A stretch of DNA of 64,000 nucleotides from Saprospirales bacterium (lineage in GTDB: Bacteria > Bacteroidota > Bacteroidia > Chitinophagales > Saprospiraceae), in the NCBI GenBank assembly GCA_016703765.1, contig JADJBL010000015.1, positions 1 through 64,000 of the forward strand, given 5' to 3'. Every line of letters begins with the position of its first letter. The first letter of the stretch is position 1. The notes under the pieces are model-generated. The model made no database searches. It was not told the DNA's origin and saw only the letters and a program-made list of their open reading frames with translations. Positions 1-8,553 of this stretch are shown here, piece after piece. A program made the position numbers and the translations under genes.

Positions 1-20
1 TAAACCTCCTAAACTCAAAA
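1..20. repeat. Partial word-repeat arm at the window edge
   Basis: The first bases contain the word CTAAACCTC (here TAAACCTCCTAAACTC), the same 9-base word that forms the right arm of the intergenic repeat at 53419-53503. The left arm would lie outside the window. Seen directly; membership in the same family is inference. Confidence 0.45.
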
Positions 21-1160
21 ATGCCCGCACCCCCCACCTACGACTTCCTCATCCTCGGCGGCGGCCTCTTCGGCGCCTACTCCGCCCTGTACCTGGCCGC
101 GAAAGGGTATCGCGTGTGCCTGCTGGAAAAGGAATCGGGCATGTTTCGCAAGGCCTCAATCGTCAACCAGGCGCGGCTGCACAGCGGATACCACTACCCC
201 AGGAGCATCGCCACGGCCCGGATGTCGGACGACCACCGCGAGCGCTTTACGGAAGAGCACAAGGCTTTCGTCAATTTCGAATTCGAACAGTACTACGCCA
301 TCGAAAAATACGGCTCGCTCACCGACGCGGCGCAGTTTGAGCGCTTTTGCCAATTTATCGGCATTCGCTGCGAGCGGGTGCGGGAACACCCCCTGTTCGA
401 TTTTTCGCGGATCGAGGCCCTCTACGCCACCACGGAATACTCCTTCGATCCTTTGCTGATCGCACAGCACTACCAGGAGCGATTAAAAGCCGAAAAACGC
501 ATCAAGGTCCGCTTGCAGCAGGAAGTGCTCCACGCCGAAGCGGAAAACGACCGCTGGCGGCTGCGGATCAAAGACCACGCCACCGGACGGGAGGACGAAC
601 TCCTGGCCTCCGCGGTCATCAACGCCACCTACGCGGGCAGCAACGGCGTCAACCGGCAGTTCGGGGCGGCGGAGATCCCGCTCATGCACGAGATCTCGGA
701 AATGGCCTTCGTCCACTCCCCCGCCCTCCAAAACACCGGCCTCACGGTGATGGACGGCCCCTTCGGCTCTATCATGCCCTACGGAAAATCGGGTCTGTTG
801 TCCGTCTCCTCAGTAGCCTATACCCACCACCGGGTTTCCTACGAAAACCTGCCACGCTACACCTGCCAGACCCCCGAAACCGGCTGCCGGCCCGACTTTC
901 TGGCCGACTGCAACCCCTGCATCAATCGCCCGCCTTCCAATTACCGCAAGATGCTGGGGCAGATGCGGCAGTACTTTTCAGAGCAGGTGGAATGGGAGTA
1001 CAAATACTCCTGGTTCACCATCAAATCCAAGCTGCAAGCCAGTTTCATCGACGACGGACGACCCACCGAAATCAGCCTGCTGAGGGAAAATCCACATTTT
1101 TATTGCATCTTTGCCGGCAAAATCAACTCGATCTATGAAATCGAGAAAATAGTTGAATAG
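21..1160 (+). CDS. FAD-dependent oxidoreductase (DAO family)
   Basis: Predicted soluble flavoprotein of 379 residues. The N-terminus carries a Rossmann dinucleotide motif, GGGLFG at residues 13-18, followed by an acidic residue at the end of the second strand (LLEKE), which is the FAD-binding signature of the glycine oxidase/D-amino-acid oxidase superfamily. A following NQARLHSGYHYPRS segment resembles the flavin-contact loop of that family. The substrate cannot be read from sequence. It stands alone, upstream of the arginine deiminase gene. The last residues (IVE) and the TAG stop are encoded by the tandem repeat starting at 1151, so the native C-terminus may have been altered by repeat expansion. 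Confidence 0.8.
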   Translation: MPAPPTYDFLILGGGLFGAYSALYLAAKGYRVCLLEKESGMFRKASIVNQARLHSGYHYPRSIATARMSDDHRERFTEEHKAFVNFEFEQYYAIEKYGSLTDAAQFERFCQFIGIRCERVREHPLFDFSRIEALYATTEYSFDPLLIAQHYQERLKAEKRIKVRLQQEVLHAEAENDRWRLRIKDHATGREDELLASAVINATYAGSNGVNRQFGAAEIPLMHEISEMAFVHSPALQNTGLTVMDGPFGSIMPYGKSGLLSVSSVAYTHHRVSYENLPRYTCQTPETGCRPDFLADCNPCINRPPSNYRKMLGQMRQYFSEQVEWEYKYSWFTIKSKLQASFIDDGRPTEISLLRENPHFYCIFAGKINSIYEIEKIVE

Positions 1161-1269
1161 TTGAATAGTTGAATAGTTGAATAGTTGAATAGTTGAATAG
1201 TTGAATAGTTTCTTTTTGGCGAAGCCGAAAAGGCTTCCATTAAACTTTAAACTTTTCAACTTTTCAACT
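1151..1269. repeat. Intergenic hairpin repeat, AGTTGAAT word, copy A
   Basis: AGTTGAAT is repeated about 7.5 times at 1151-1210. A short hairpin CTTTTTGGC-GAA-GCCGAAAAG follows, then an arm ending in ACTTTTCAACTTTTCAACT that is complementary to the tandem words. The core from the hairpin to the right arm is nearly identical to the element at 31262-31369. It begins inside the upstream gene and supplies its stop codon. Confidence 0.85.
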
Positions 1270-1292
1270 CTCCCAAAGAAAACCCCAAAACT

Positions 1293-2552
1293 ATGGCTCG
1301 TAAAGTGCATGTTAGCTCAGAGATCGGACGCTTGAGAAGGGTAATCGTTCACAGGCCCGACGAAGGGATTGCGCGCCTGACCCCGAAGATGGCCTCGGAG
1401 CTGCTGTTCGACGATATCGTCCACCTGCCGCGGATGCAGGAGGAGCACGCGGTGTTTACCAGCGTGCTCAAGGCTTTCCTGGGTGATGAAAACGTGCTCG
1501 AAACCCAGCAACTGCTGCAAGACGCCCTCGCGGTCGAATCCGAAGACCGGCAGTGGATCATCAACAGCATCATCGACTTCGAGGAATTGCCCTCCCGTTT
1601 TCGCACCCTGCTGGCCCAGATGCCCAACGATCAATTGGCCGACATCCTCATCACGGGCTACCTGCCGGAGGAAGACCTCTTCCTGTTCCGGCCCATTCCC
1701 AACTTCATCTTCACCCGCGATATCGCCGTGACCATCAACGACCACGTGATCATCACCAAGGCCGCCAAGGAGGCGCGCTACCGGGAGAATTTCATCACGC
1801 GGCTCATTTTCTGGACCCATCCCATTTTCCGCGATCTCAAAAAGAAAGGCCGCCTCATCAACCTCAACCACGTGGAGGAATTTCCGCCTTCCCGCAGCGG
1901 AGAAGGCATCTCGATCGAAGGGGGCGACGTCATGCTCATCGACCGCGACTACCTGCTCATCGGATGCAGCGAGCGCACCACGGCCCACGCCATCCGCTCC
2001 CTCCGGGAGGTGCTGTTCAAAAAAGGCGTGGTCAAAAACGTCGTGCAGATCAACATCCCCTTCGAGCGCTCCTACATGCATATCGACACGGTCTTTACCC
2101 AGATCAATACCAACCACATCGTGGCCTACAAACCCATCGTGGTGGAGGGGCTGAGTTCCTACGTGGAGGTGCACCGCTCCAACGGGGTGTCGATGTACTA
2201 CGACTCCATCTACGATTTTTTCAAAAACGAGATCAATCCCAACATGGAGTTCATCCTGAGCGGCAACGGCGAATCGCCCTACCAGGAGCGCGAGCAATGG
2301 ACCGACGGCTGCAACCTCGTGACCATCAAGCCCGGCGTGGCCATCACCTACGACCGAAACCCCAAAACCGAGGAAGCTTTCATCGATTTCGGCTACAAGA
2401 TCATCCACGCCACCGAATTCCTCAAACGATACCAGGAAGGCACCCTCGACCCCGAAACGCTCGAAAATACGATCATCACCATCCCCTCGCACGAGCTGTC
2501 GCGCGCCCGGGGCGGGAGTCATTGTATGACCTGCCCTATAGAGAGGGATTGA
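1293..2552 (+). CDS. arcA: Arginine deiminase family protein
   Basis: 419-residue member of the amidinotransferase/deiminase (pentein) fold, probably hydrolysing L-arginine to citrulline and ammonia in the cytoplasm. Visible signatures in order: FTRD near residue 140, EGGD near 209, HIDT near 263, and the C-terminal GGSHCMTC with candidate nucleophile Cys411. Length matches bacterial arginine deiminases (about 410-420). No ornithine carbamoyltransferase or carbamate kinase is adjacent, so this is not a classical ADI operon and the physiological substrate is inferred. The C-terminal ARGGSHCMTCP differs from the proline-containing version of classical ArcA, so a related guanidino substrate is possible. 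ATG start at 1293 follows the repeat. Confidence 0.8.
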   Translation: MARKVHVSSEIGRLRRVIVHRPDEGIARLTPKMASELLFDDIVHLPRMQEEHAVFTSVLKAFLGDENVLETQQLLQDALAVESEDRQWIINSIIDFEELPSRFRTLLAQMPNDQLADILITGYLPEEDLFLFRPIPNFIFTRDIAVTINDHVIITKAAKEARYRENFITRLIFWTHPIFRDLKKKGRLINLNHVEEFPPSRSGEGISIEGGDVMLIDRDYLLIGCSERTTAHAIRSLREVLFKKGVVKNVVQINIPFERSYMHIDTVFTQINTNHIVAYKPIVVEGLSSYVEVHRSNGVSMYYDSIYDFFKNEINPNMEFILSGNGESPYQEREQWTDGCNLVTIKPGVAITYDRNPKTEEAFIDFGYKIIHATEFLKRYQEGTLDPETLENTIITIPSHELSRARGGSHCMTCPIERD

Positions 2553-2605
2553 GTTAATGAGTTAATAAGTTATTATAAATCAATAACTTATTAACTCATT
2601 AACTC
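2551..2605. repeat. Perfect 24-bp inverted repeat, GAGTTAAT word
   Basis: Arms at 2551-2574 and 2582-2605 are perfectly complementary over 24 bases with a 7-base loop (ATAAATC). The arms are built from GAGTTAAT/ATTAACTC words. The first bases overlap the TGA stop of the upstream gene. It lies between two same-strand genes, so it could form a strong mRNA hairpin, although no T-tract follows. Confidence 0.9.
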
Positions 2606-2618
2606 ATTAACTGCCCAA

Positions 2619-3056
2619 ATGGGTGAACTTTACAACATGTATACGCACGAATACCAAAAGCGAGTTCGATACGGAGAGACCGACCAGATGGGCTACGTCT
2701 ACTACGGCAACTATGCCCAGTATTACGAGATCGGGCGCGTGGAAATGCTGCGTTCGCTGGGTATGACGTACAAGGAAATGGAGCAGGATATGGGGATCAT
2801 GATGCCGGTGGTCAACCTGGAGATCCGCTACCTGAGGCCGGCGCGCTACGACGAGCTGCTCACGATCAAGACGAGCCTGCAATCGCTTCCGGGCGAGAAG
2901 TATATCCTGTTTCACGTCGAGATCTTCAACGAGGAGGAAAGGCTGATCAACGGAGGCTCCGTGCGGCTTTGTTTTGTGGATATCAAATCGGGCAAAACCG
3001 TGCCGCCACCCGAGGCTTTGATGGAAAGGCTCAGGCCGTTTTTTGAAGAAAAATGA
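2619..3056 (+). CDS. Acyl-CoA thioesterase, YbgC/4HBT hotdog family
   Basis: 145-residue hotdog-fold thioesterase. The N-terminal RVRYGETDQMGYVYYGNYAQ segment contains the Asp-containing active-site motif (D near the DQMG turn) followed by Tyr-Gly-Asn, as in the YbgC/FadM group that cleaves acyl-CoA or hydroxybenzoyl-CoA esters. The protein may start at the second Met (2637, MYTHEYQ), which aligns better with the usual family start. Its stop overlaps the next start by ATGA, so it is translationally coupled to the membrane protein gene downstream. Substrate unknown. Confidence 0.82.
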   Translation: MGELYNMYTHEYQKRVRYGETDQMGYVYYGNYAQYYEIGRVEMLRSLGMTYKEMEQDMGIMMPVVNLEIRYLRPARYDELLTIKTSLQSLPGEKYILFHVEIFNEEERLINGGSVRLCFVDIKSGKTVPPPEALMERLRPFFEEK

Positions 3057-4042
3057 AGCTACCCACTATAAAATCGATCAACGATTGGTTCGACTCCCTG
3101 CCTTTGGTGGTCAAGGTGCTGGATTGGTCGAAGAAAAGGTCCTTTCCCGGATTTTTCGGGGTGCCTATTTATGAGGTGATCATCTTTATGTACCAGGAGA
3201 TGAAGAGCGTTTCGCTCAGCGGCAGGGCCAACTCCATCGCATATAGCTTCTTCCTGTCCGTCTTTCCCTCCATCATCGTATTGCTGACCCTCTTACCGTT
3301 GTTTACCGAGGTGGTCTTGCAGTATATCCCAGAGGGAGATCATTTTTTCGATGTGCTATACCGCGAGATCAAATTTATCATGCCCGGAAGCGCCGGCGAC
3401 ATGGTTTTTGAAACCATTCAGGACCTCACCACCAGGCCCCGCAACGGCTTGCTGTCCTTCGGTTTTATCCTCGTGATCTACTTCTCCTCCAACGGCATGT
3501 TGGCCATGATGACCGGATTCGAAAAATCCCACCTGAAAACTTTCAAAAAAAGAGGTTCTATGCGCTCCCGGGGCGTTGCCATCGGACTCACCTTTGTCCT
3601 CGGTTTCATGCTCATCGCCTCGGTGGTTTTAATTATCCTCGGCAATTACCTCATCAACTTACTGTCGGATTATATCAAGCTGGACTGGTTTGGAGAGGTC
3701 TCCCTCTCGCTCCTGCGGTATATGATCATCCTCGCCCTTTTTTACGCCGGCATTTCCGTTCTGTACCGCTACGGGGCTTCGTTGAGAAAGCGATTCAGTT
3801 TTTTCTCCCCCGGCGCCACGCTGGCCACCATCCTGTCCTTGCTCACCACGCAGCTTTTTTCCTACTACGTAGAGTATTTTGCCTCCTACGACAAACTCTA
3901 CGGCTCCATCGGTACGATCATTATCGTCATGGTCTGGCTCCAGCTCAACGCCATGATCCTCCTGGCCGGCTTCGAGCTCAATGCCAGCATCGCAGTGAAT
4001 CGGGATTTGAAAGCGGAGAGGAAGAGTAAGGTCAGGGATTGA
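3053..4042 (+). CDS. YihY/virulence factor BrkB family membrane protein
   Basis: 329-residue integral inner-membrane protein with about six hydrophobic segments, for example IAYSFFLSVFPSIIVLLTLL, GLLSFGFILVIYFSSNGMLA and the late segment GSIGTIIIVMVWLQLNAMIL, the last being the characteristic C-terminal YihY motif that precedes an N-x-S/A stretch. The family was formerly called ribonuclease BN, a name no longer supported. Its role in the cell is not established. It overlaps the preceding thioesterase gene by four bases. The charged tail ends in KAERKSKVRD. Confidence 0.85.
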   Translation: MKLPTIKSINDWFDSLPLVVKVLDWSKKRSFPGFFGVPIYEVIIFMYQEMKSVSLSGRANSIAYSFFLSVFPSIIVLLTLLPLFTEVVLQYIPEGDHFFDVLYREIKFIMPGSAGDMVFETIQDLTTRPRNGLLSFGFILVIYFSSNGMLAMMTGFEKSHLKTFKKRGSMRSRGVAIGLTFVLGFMLIASVVLIILGNYLINLLSDYIKLDWFGEVSLSLLRYMIILALFYAGISVLYRYGASLRKRFSFFSPGATLATILSLLTTQLFSYYVEYFASYDKLYGSIGTIIIVMVWLQLNAMILLAGFELNASIAVNRDLKAERKSKVRD

Positions 4043-4082
4043 TTTGTTAACTTAACGTGAGGTTTGTTAAATAAAAAGGATT

Positions 4083-4133
4083 CAACCGCTACGCGGTTGT
4101 TACCTTCTCCCCCGAGTGGGCCGGGGGGGGGGG
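4083..4133. repeat. Small hairpin followed by an 11-G run in a convergent gap
   Basis: CAACCGC-TAC-GCGGTTG forms a 7-bp hairpin at 4083-4099, and 4123-4133 is an uninterrupted run of eleven G. The gap separates convergent genes (4042 plus, 4137 minus). It may act as a weak bidirectional terminator. The G run is also a likely site of length error. Confidence 0.5.
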
Positions 4134-4136
4134 ATA

Positions 4137-5603
4137 TTAAAAACCTTTCAGGGTTTCTTGCTGCGGGCTGAATAACCAACTTTCTGAGTTATTACCCCTA
4201 AGTCCCAGCTCCTTTGCCTTCTCCATCATAAACGCAAACGCCTCCTCATACTCATTCGGTATCACCCCGTCGAGGATGGCCTCGCGGATGGCATTTTTGA
4301 TGATACCCACCTCTTTGGAGGGCTCGATGCCGAAGGTTTCCATGATGAGCTCGCCGGTGATGGGGGGCTGCCAGTTGCGGAGGTGGTCCTTTTGCTCGAC
4401 CTCGGCGAGGCGATCGCGGACGAGGATATAGTTTTCGAGGTAGCGCTGAACCTTGCTGGGGTTCTTGGAGGTGATATCGGCCTCGCAGAGCATCATGAGG
4501 TCGTCGATATCGTCGCCCGCTTCGAAGAGGAGGCGGCGAATGGCAGAATCGGTGATGTTTTCCTTGGTCAGGCCGATGGGGCGCTGGTGCAGGGCCACGA
4601 GTTTCTGTACGTATTTCATCTTGTGGTCGAGCGGCAGCCGCATGCGCTGGAAGATCCGGGGCACCATGGTGGCGCCGAGGGCTTCGTGGCCGTGGAAGGT
4701 CCAGCCCTGCTCCGTATCGTAGCGTTTGGTGGGCGGCTTGGCGATATCGTGGAGCACGGCGGCCCAGCGAAGCCAGATGTTTTGGGTCTTACGGCACAGG
4801 TTGTCCAGTACCTGGAGGGTGTGGTAGAAATTGTCCTTGTGCGCCTTTCCGTTCTTTGTCTCCACTCCCTGAAGGGCGGCCATTTCGGGGAAAATGAGAT
4901 GGAGCAGGCCCGAATCGAACAATAATTTAAAGCCCACGGAGGGCATATCCGTTTCGAGTATTTTCTCCAGTTCGACCGTCACGCGTTCTTTGGACACGAT
5001 GTGGATGCGGTCGCGGTATTGGTGGATGGCGGCGAAAGTTTCGGGGTCGATGCGGAAATCGAGCTGGTTGGAAAAGCGGATCGCCCGCATCATGCGCAGG
5101 GGATCGTCGGAGAAGGTTTTTCCGGGCTCCAGCGGGGTTTTGATCAGTTTTTCCTCCAGGTGTTTCAGTCCGTTGAAAGGATCGACGATGGAGCCGAAAT
5201 CGCCCTCGTTGAGGCTCACGGCCAGGGCGTTGATCGTGAAGTCGCGGCGGTTCTGGTCGTCTTCCAGGCTGCCCTCTTCCACGCTGGGCTTGCGGGAGTC
5301 GTGGCGGTAGGATTCCTTCCTGGCGCCGACGAATTCGATCTCGATATCCTTATGCCGAAGCATAGCGGTGCCGAAGCGCTTGTACACCACCACCCTGGGG
5401 ATGGGCCATAGTTTGGAAGCCACGTTCTCGGCAAGCCGGATCCCGTCGCCGACGCAGACCACATCCATGTCTTTGGAAGGACGGGCCAGCAGGCGGTCGC
5501 GCACATACCCGCCGACCAAAAATGCCTGGACGTCCATTTCCCTGGCGCAATGGCCGATCAAAAAAAGGATGTCCCGCTCCCGCGATTCAATGTTAAAGAT
5601 CAT
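4137..5603 (-). CDS. cca: CCA tRNA nucleotidyltransferase with HD domain
   Basis: 488-residue class-II nucleotidyltransferase that adds or repairs the CCA end of tRNAs. Residues about 1-160 hold the Pol-beta head: LVGGYVRDRLL, then KDMDVVCVGDG with the metal-binding DxD, and RRDFTINALA with the conserved Arg/Asp for base recognition. A neck/body region follows with DDPLRMMRAIRF, the tRNA-binding helix motif. The C-terminal part contains an HD phosphohydrolase motif (VLHDIAKPPTKR), a common architecture in Bacteroidota. Poly(A) polymerase is the alternative, but the phylum normally has one such enzyme and it is the CCA adder. The tmRNA here also lacks an encoded CCA, consistent with need for this enzyme. 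Confidence 0.9.
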   Translation of the reverse strand: MIFNIESRERDILFLIGHCAREMDVQAFLVGGYVRDRLLARPSKDMDVVCVGDGIRLAENVASKLWPIPRVVVYKRFGTAMLRHKDIEIEFVGARKESYRHDSRKPSVEEGSLEDDQNRRDFTINALAVSLNEGDFGSIVDPFNGLKHLEEKLIKTPLEPGKTFSDDPLRMMRAIRFSNQLDFRIDPETFAAIHQYRDRIHIVSKERVTVELEKILETDMPSVGFKLLFDSGLLHLIFPEMAALQGVETKNGKAHKDNFYHTLQVLDNLCRKTQNIWLRWAAVLHDIAKPPTKRYDTEQGWTFHGHEALGATMVPRIFQRMRLPLDHKMKYVQKLVALHQRPIGLTKENITDSAIRRLLFEAGDDIDDLMMLCEADITSKNPSKVQRYLENYILVRDRLAEVEQKDHLRNWQPPITGELIMETFGIEPSKEVGIIKNAIREAILDGVIPNEYEEAFAFMMEKAKELGLRGNNSESWLFSPQQETLKGF

Positions 5604-5612
5604 TAAAGGTTT

Positions 5613-6619
5613 TTACGATGGGTGGCCCATTTCCATGGGCATTTCACTGAAAAGGTCTTCTATTTCGTCCAACAGGCCGAAGAGCGTCTGAGGGTCGTCT
5701 ACTGTGACCAATTGGGCGCGAAGGGGTTTTATTCCCGGGTAGCCCCGGAAGTAATTGCTGTAATGGCGGCGCATTTCCAGCACCCCGAGCTTGATGCCCT
5801 TCCATTCGATGGAGCGGCGCAGGTGCTCGCGGGCGGCGTCCACCCGCTCGGCGGTGGTGGGGGGCGCGAGGAGTTCCCCGGTTTTCATGTAGTGCTTGAT
5901 CTCGCGGAAGATCCATGGATAGCCGATGCTGGCCCGGCCGATCATGATGCCGTCCACGCCGTATCGGTTGCGGTATTCCACGGCTTTTTGCGGGGTGTCG
6001 ATATCGCCGTTGCCGAAGATCGGGATGTGTATGCGGGGGTTGGCCTTCACCTTGGCGATATACGACCAGTCGGATTCGCCCTTGTACATCTGCTTGCGCG
6101 TGCGGCCGTGTATGGAAAGGGCCTTGATGCCTATATCCTGCAGTCTTTCCGCTACTTCTTCGATGAAAATGGTGTTTTCGTCCCAGCCCAGCCGGGTTTT
6201 CACCGTGACGGGCAGGTTGGTGGATTTGACCACCGCTTCGGTGAGCCGCACCATCTTGGGGATGTCCTGGAGGATACCGGCGCCGGCCAGCTTGCAGACC
6301 ACTTTTTGCACGGGGCAGCCGTAGTTGATATCGAGCACTTCCGGCCTGGCTGCCTCCACGATCTCCGCGGCTCGCATCATCGAATCCAGTTCGGCGCCGA
6401 AGATCTGAACGCCCACGGGCCGCTCCTCGTCGTAGATATCGAGCTTCTGGAGGCTCTTATGGGCGTCGCGGATCAGGCCTTCCACCGAAATGAACTCGGT
6501 GTAAAGCATATCGCAGCCGTTTTGCTTGCACAGCGCGCGGAAAGGAGGGTCGCTCACATCCTCCATAGGGGCGAGCAACAGGGGAAATTCCCTAATTCGA
6601 CAGGACCGATCTTCACCAT
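5613..6619 (-). CDS. dusB: tRNA-dihydrouridine synthase DusB (one-base frameshift near the 5' end)
   Basis: FMN-dependent TIM-barrel enzyme reducing uridines in tRNA. Motifs visible: LLLAPMEDVSDPPFR (FMN loop), DINYGCPVQKVV with the catalytic Cys, KTRLGWDE, SIHGRTRKQMYKG and GNGDI plus GIMIGRASIGYPWIF. The uninterrupted frame would start at a TTG (6578) and lack the first strand. Reading upstream in the next frame from ATG 6619 gives MVKIGPVELGNFP, exactly the missing N-terminus. One C lost from the C run near 6581-6584 (minus-strand TTTCCCCTG) explains both. Restored length is 335 residues, normal for DusB. I therefore call start 6619 and treat the shift as a probable sequence error. Confidence 0.88.
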
Positions 6620-6716
6620 GGGCGCAAGGGAATTCAATTTTTCAGGCACAAATTTACGGAGTTTTTCCAGAGTAAAAATTGCATGGAATGCTTATTTTGG
6701 CCTCAAACCCACTTAC

Positions 6717-7094
6717 ATGAAGGTCCGAACCGCTTTTTTCCTCTTTTTAATACTCGCCGCTGCCTCTTGCACCAACCGGGCGGAGAGCGAAATGCAGGGC
6801 TCCTGGCAGGCTTACGAGATCCTCGAGGAGGGCGTTCCCCTCGAGCTCGATCCGGCCGAGATCCGTTTTGAATTTCGGGAAGACCGCGGATATTCTTTTT
6901 TCAGCACCCTCAATTATCGGGAAAAAGGGGCGTTTCGGGTGCAGGCCGGCTATCTTTATACCCGCGACTCCCTGCAGGCGGGCGCTATCGAAAAGGCCGT
7001 GCGGATCGAGCGATTCTCGACGGACACGCTGGTTTTGGAAATGTCGGACCAGGGCAAAAACCGCCTCCTCAAACTGCACCGCAGCGCCGAATAG
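6717..7094 (+). CDS. Small lipoprotein, lipocalin-like, function unknown
   Basis: 125-residue predicted lipoprotein. MKVRTAFFLFLILAAASC gives a short signal peptide with a lipobox ending at Cys18. The mature part begins with MQGSWQAYEI and is mainly predicted beta strands (RFEFREDRGYSF, GAFRVQAGYLYTRD, TLVLEMSDQG), a pattern shared with lipocalin-like stress lipoproteins of Bacteroidota. A much longer open frame from 5622 runs through here, but its upstream half is antisense to dusB; the lipoprotein start at 6717 is the only one giving a sensible N-terminus. No function can be assigned. Confidence 0.7.
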   Translation: MKVRTAFFLFLILAAASCTNRAESEMQGSWQAYEILEEGVPLELDPAEIRFEFREDRGYSFFSTLNYREKGAFRVQAGYLYTRDSLQAGAIEKAVRIERFSTDTLVLEMSDQGKNRLLKLHRSAE

Positions 7095-7134
7095 GCGAAC
7101 TGACGAAAATCATCTCCGCAGTTGACGAAGGACA

Positions 7135-7165
7135 TTGCGGTTGGCTGGAATAAGTGCCTATTTTG
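7135..7165 (+). promoter_or_regulatory. Possible promoter for the stress operon
   Basis: TTG at 7135-7137 and TATTTTG at 7159-7165, spaced by 21 bases, resemble the Bacteroidota -33/-7 pattern (TTTG and TAnnTTTG) with imperfect -7. It lies 26 bases before the Hsp20 start. Predicted from sequence only. Confidence 0.35.
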
Positions 7166-7190
7166 ATTCGTCTGCAAAAAAGGCCGTATC

Positions 7191-7640
7191 ATGAAAAAGT
7201 TAACCATCCGCAACCACGCCTTCGACCGGTTTGGCAACCAACACAATCCGGTGATCGATCAAGATCATTTTATGGGGCACACCGCATTCGACCACCAGTG
7301 GAAAAAGGAAACGCCAGGCGCTATCAACCTGCGCCGGTCCGAAGAGCTGCTGGTTCTCGACATCAACGCGATCGGCTACTCCAGGGATGATTTGACCGTC
7401 GCCATATCCGACGGAATCCTCGTGGTGAGGGGCATGAAAAAACACCGGGTAACCCATCCCGAAACCACTTTGATCGAGGAGGAAATCGAGGTCGAAACTT
7501 TTGAACGAAAGATCCGGGTCAATCCAGGCATTTCCAGGGAAAAGATCACCGCCGACCTGCACGACGGGGTATTGCGGCTGACCTTTATCGATGTTCCCGT
7601 GGAGGAGGAGAAAAATTCCCGGCTTATAGAGGTCATGTAA
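7191..7640 (+). CDS. Hsp20/alpha-crystallin family small heat shock protein
   Basis: 149-residue small heat shock chaperone. The alpha-crystallin domain covers about residues 45-142: it starts at the beta strand ELLVLDINAIGYSRDDL, has the ILVVRG turn and ends with the family hallmark G-V-L-R-L-T (DGVLRLTFID), followed by a short C-terminal tail containing RLIEVM. Such proteins hold unfolding clients in an ATP-independent manner in the cytoplasm. It is the first gene of a tight same-strand series; the universal stress protein gene begins one base after its stop, supporting a stress-response operon. Confidence 0.88.
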   Translation: MKKLTIRNHAFDRFGNQHNPVIDQDHFMGHTAFDHQWKKETPGAINLRRSEELLVLDINAIGYSRDDLTVAISDGILVVRGMKKHRVTHPETTLIEEEIEVETFERKIRVNPGISREKITADLHDGVLRLTFIDVPVEEEKNSRLIEVM

Positions 7641-7641
7641 C

Positions 7642-8529
7642 ATGAAAAACTTTTCGAGAATTCTCGTAGCGCTCGACCGCTCGCCGATGGACTCATACCT
7701 CATCGGCATCGCAAGGAGGGTCTCCGACCTGTTCGGGGCCTCCAAAGTGTACTTTGTGCACATTATTCCCGACCTGGGTTTGTCCAAAAGCGCCCGGGCC
7801 GAATTTCAAAAACGCTTCGAGGCCGGCATCCCGATCGACGAGCAGGTCAAGGCCCTTCTCCAGGAGGAGATTCAAACCCATTGGGGACCCGGAGGGACGG
7901 CGGAATGGAGCCTTGATGTCCCGGAGGGCAAGCCTTTCGAAAAACTGCTGCACTGGCAGGAAGTCAAGCAAATCGATCTGTTGATCATCGGGCAGAAAAG
8001 CAAAAGCCTCGGAAGCGGCATCACGGCCCGAAAGCTGGCCAATCAGTCCAGGTGCCATGTCTTGTTTGTGCCCGAAACCTCAAAAGGCATGGGAAAACGA
8101 ATCCTCGTGCCGGTCGACTTTTCGGAGGATTCGGCAAAGGCTCTGAACCTGGCCCTCCAATGGAAAAAAATGGACGAGGAGGTGCAAGTCACCGCGTTTC
8201 ACGTGACCGACCTGCTGGCCACCGGCTATTACCTCAACCGGCAGGAATATGAAAACTTCAACCGCTTTCTCGCCGATACCGCCAAGGATTCTTTCCGGGA
8301 ATTTCTGAAGGAAAATCAAATTCCCGAAAATTCATTGGAAGTGGTTATTTTGCGGAACGACGAAGGAAAAACGTCCGAGCGGATCCTCGAATACGCAAGA
8401 GAGAACGGATTTGACTGGATCATAGCTGGTGCGCAGGGCCACGGCGCCATCGAGCGGTTTTTCTTCGGCAGCGTTACCGAAAAACTGGTCAGTCAAGCAC
8501 TCCCAGCCCCTACCCTGGTAGTCCGGTAA
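7642..8529 (+). CDS. Universal stress protein, two USP domains
   Basis: 295 residues forming two tandem UspA domains (about 1-145 and 150-295). The first begins FSRILVALDRSPMD, the second KRILVPVDFSEDSAK. The C-terminal domain contains the ATP-binding signature GAQGHGAIERFFFGS, whereas the first domain has the shorter GQKSKSLGSG version and may not bind nucleotide. Proteins of this type are cytoplasmic and induced by growth arrest or stress. Directly follows Hsp20 and precedes a CHAD-domain gene. Confidence 0.88.
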   Translation: MKNFSRILVALDRSPMDSYLIGIARRVSDLFGASKVYFVHIIPDLGLSKSARAEFQKRFEAGIPIDEQVKALLQEEIQTHWGPGGTAEWSLDVPEGKPFEKLLHWQEVKQIDLLIIGQKSKSLGSGITARKLANQSRCHVLFVPETSKGMGKRILVPVDFSEDSAKALNLALQWKKMDEEVQVTAFHVTDLLATGYYLNRQEYENFNRFLADTAKDSFREFLKENQIPENSLEVVILRNDEGKTSERILEYARENGFDWIIAGAQGHGAIERFFFGSVTEKLVSQALPAPTLVVR

Positions 8530-8553
8530 CCCGGGATGAACTAAAAGCCTGGA

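Noticed and set aside
1293..3056. Arginine deiminase pathway operon
   Set aside because: No carbamate kinase, ornithine carbamoyltransferase or antiporter gene is adjacent; the following gene is a thioesterase beyond a strong hairpin.
5622..6716. Long N-terminal extension of the small lipoprotein gene (frame open from 5622)
   Set aside because: This part is antisense to dusB. The lipoprotein signal at 6717 marks the real start.
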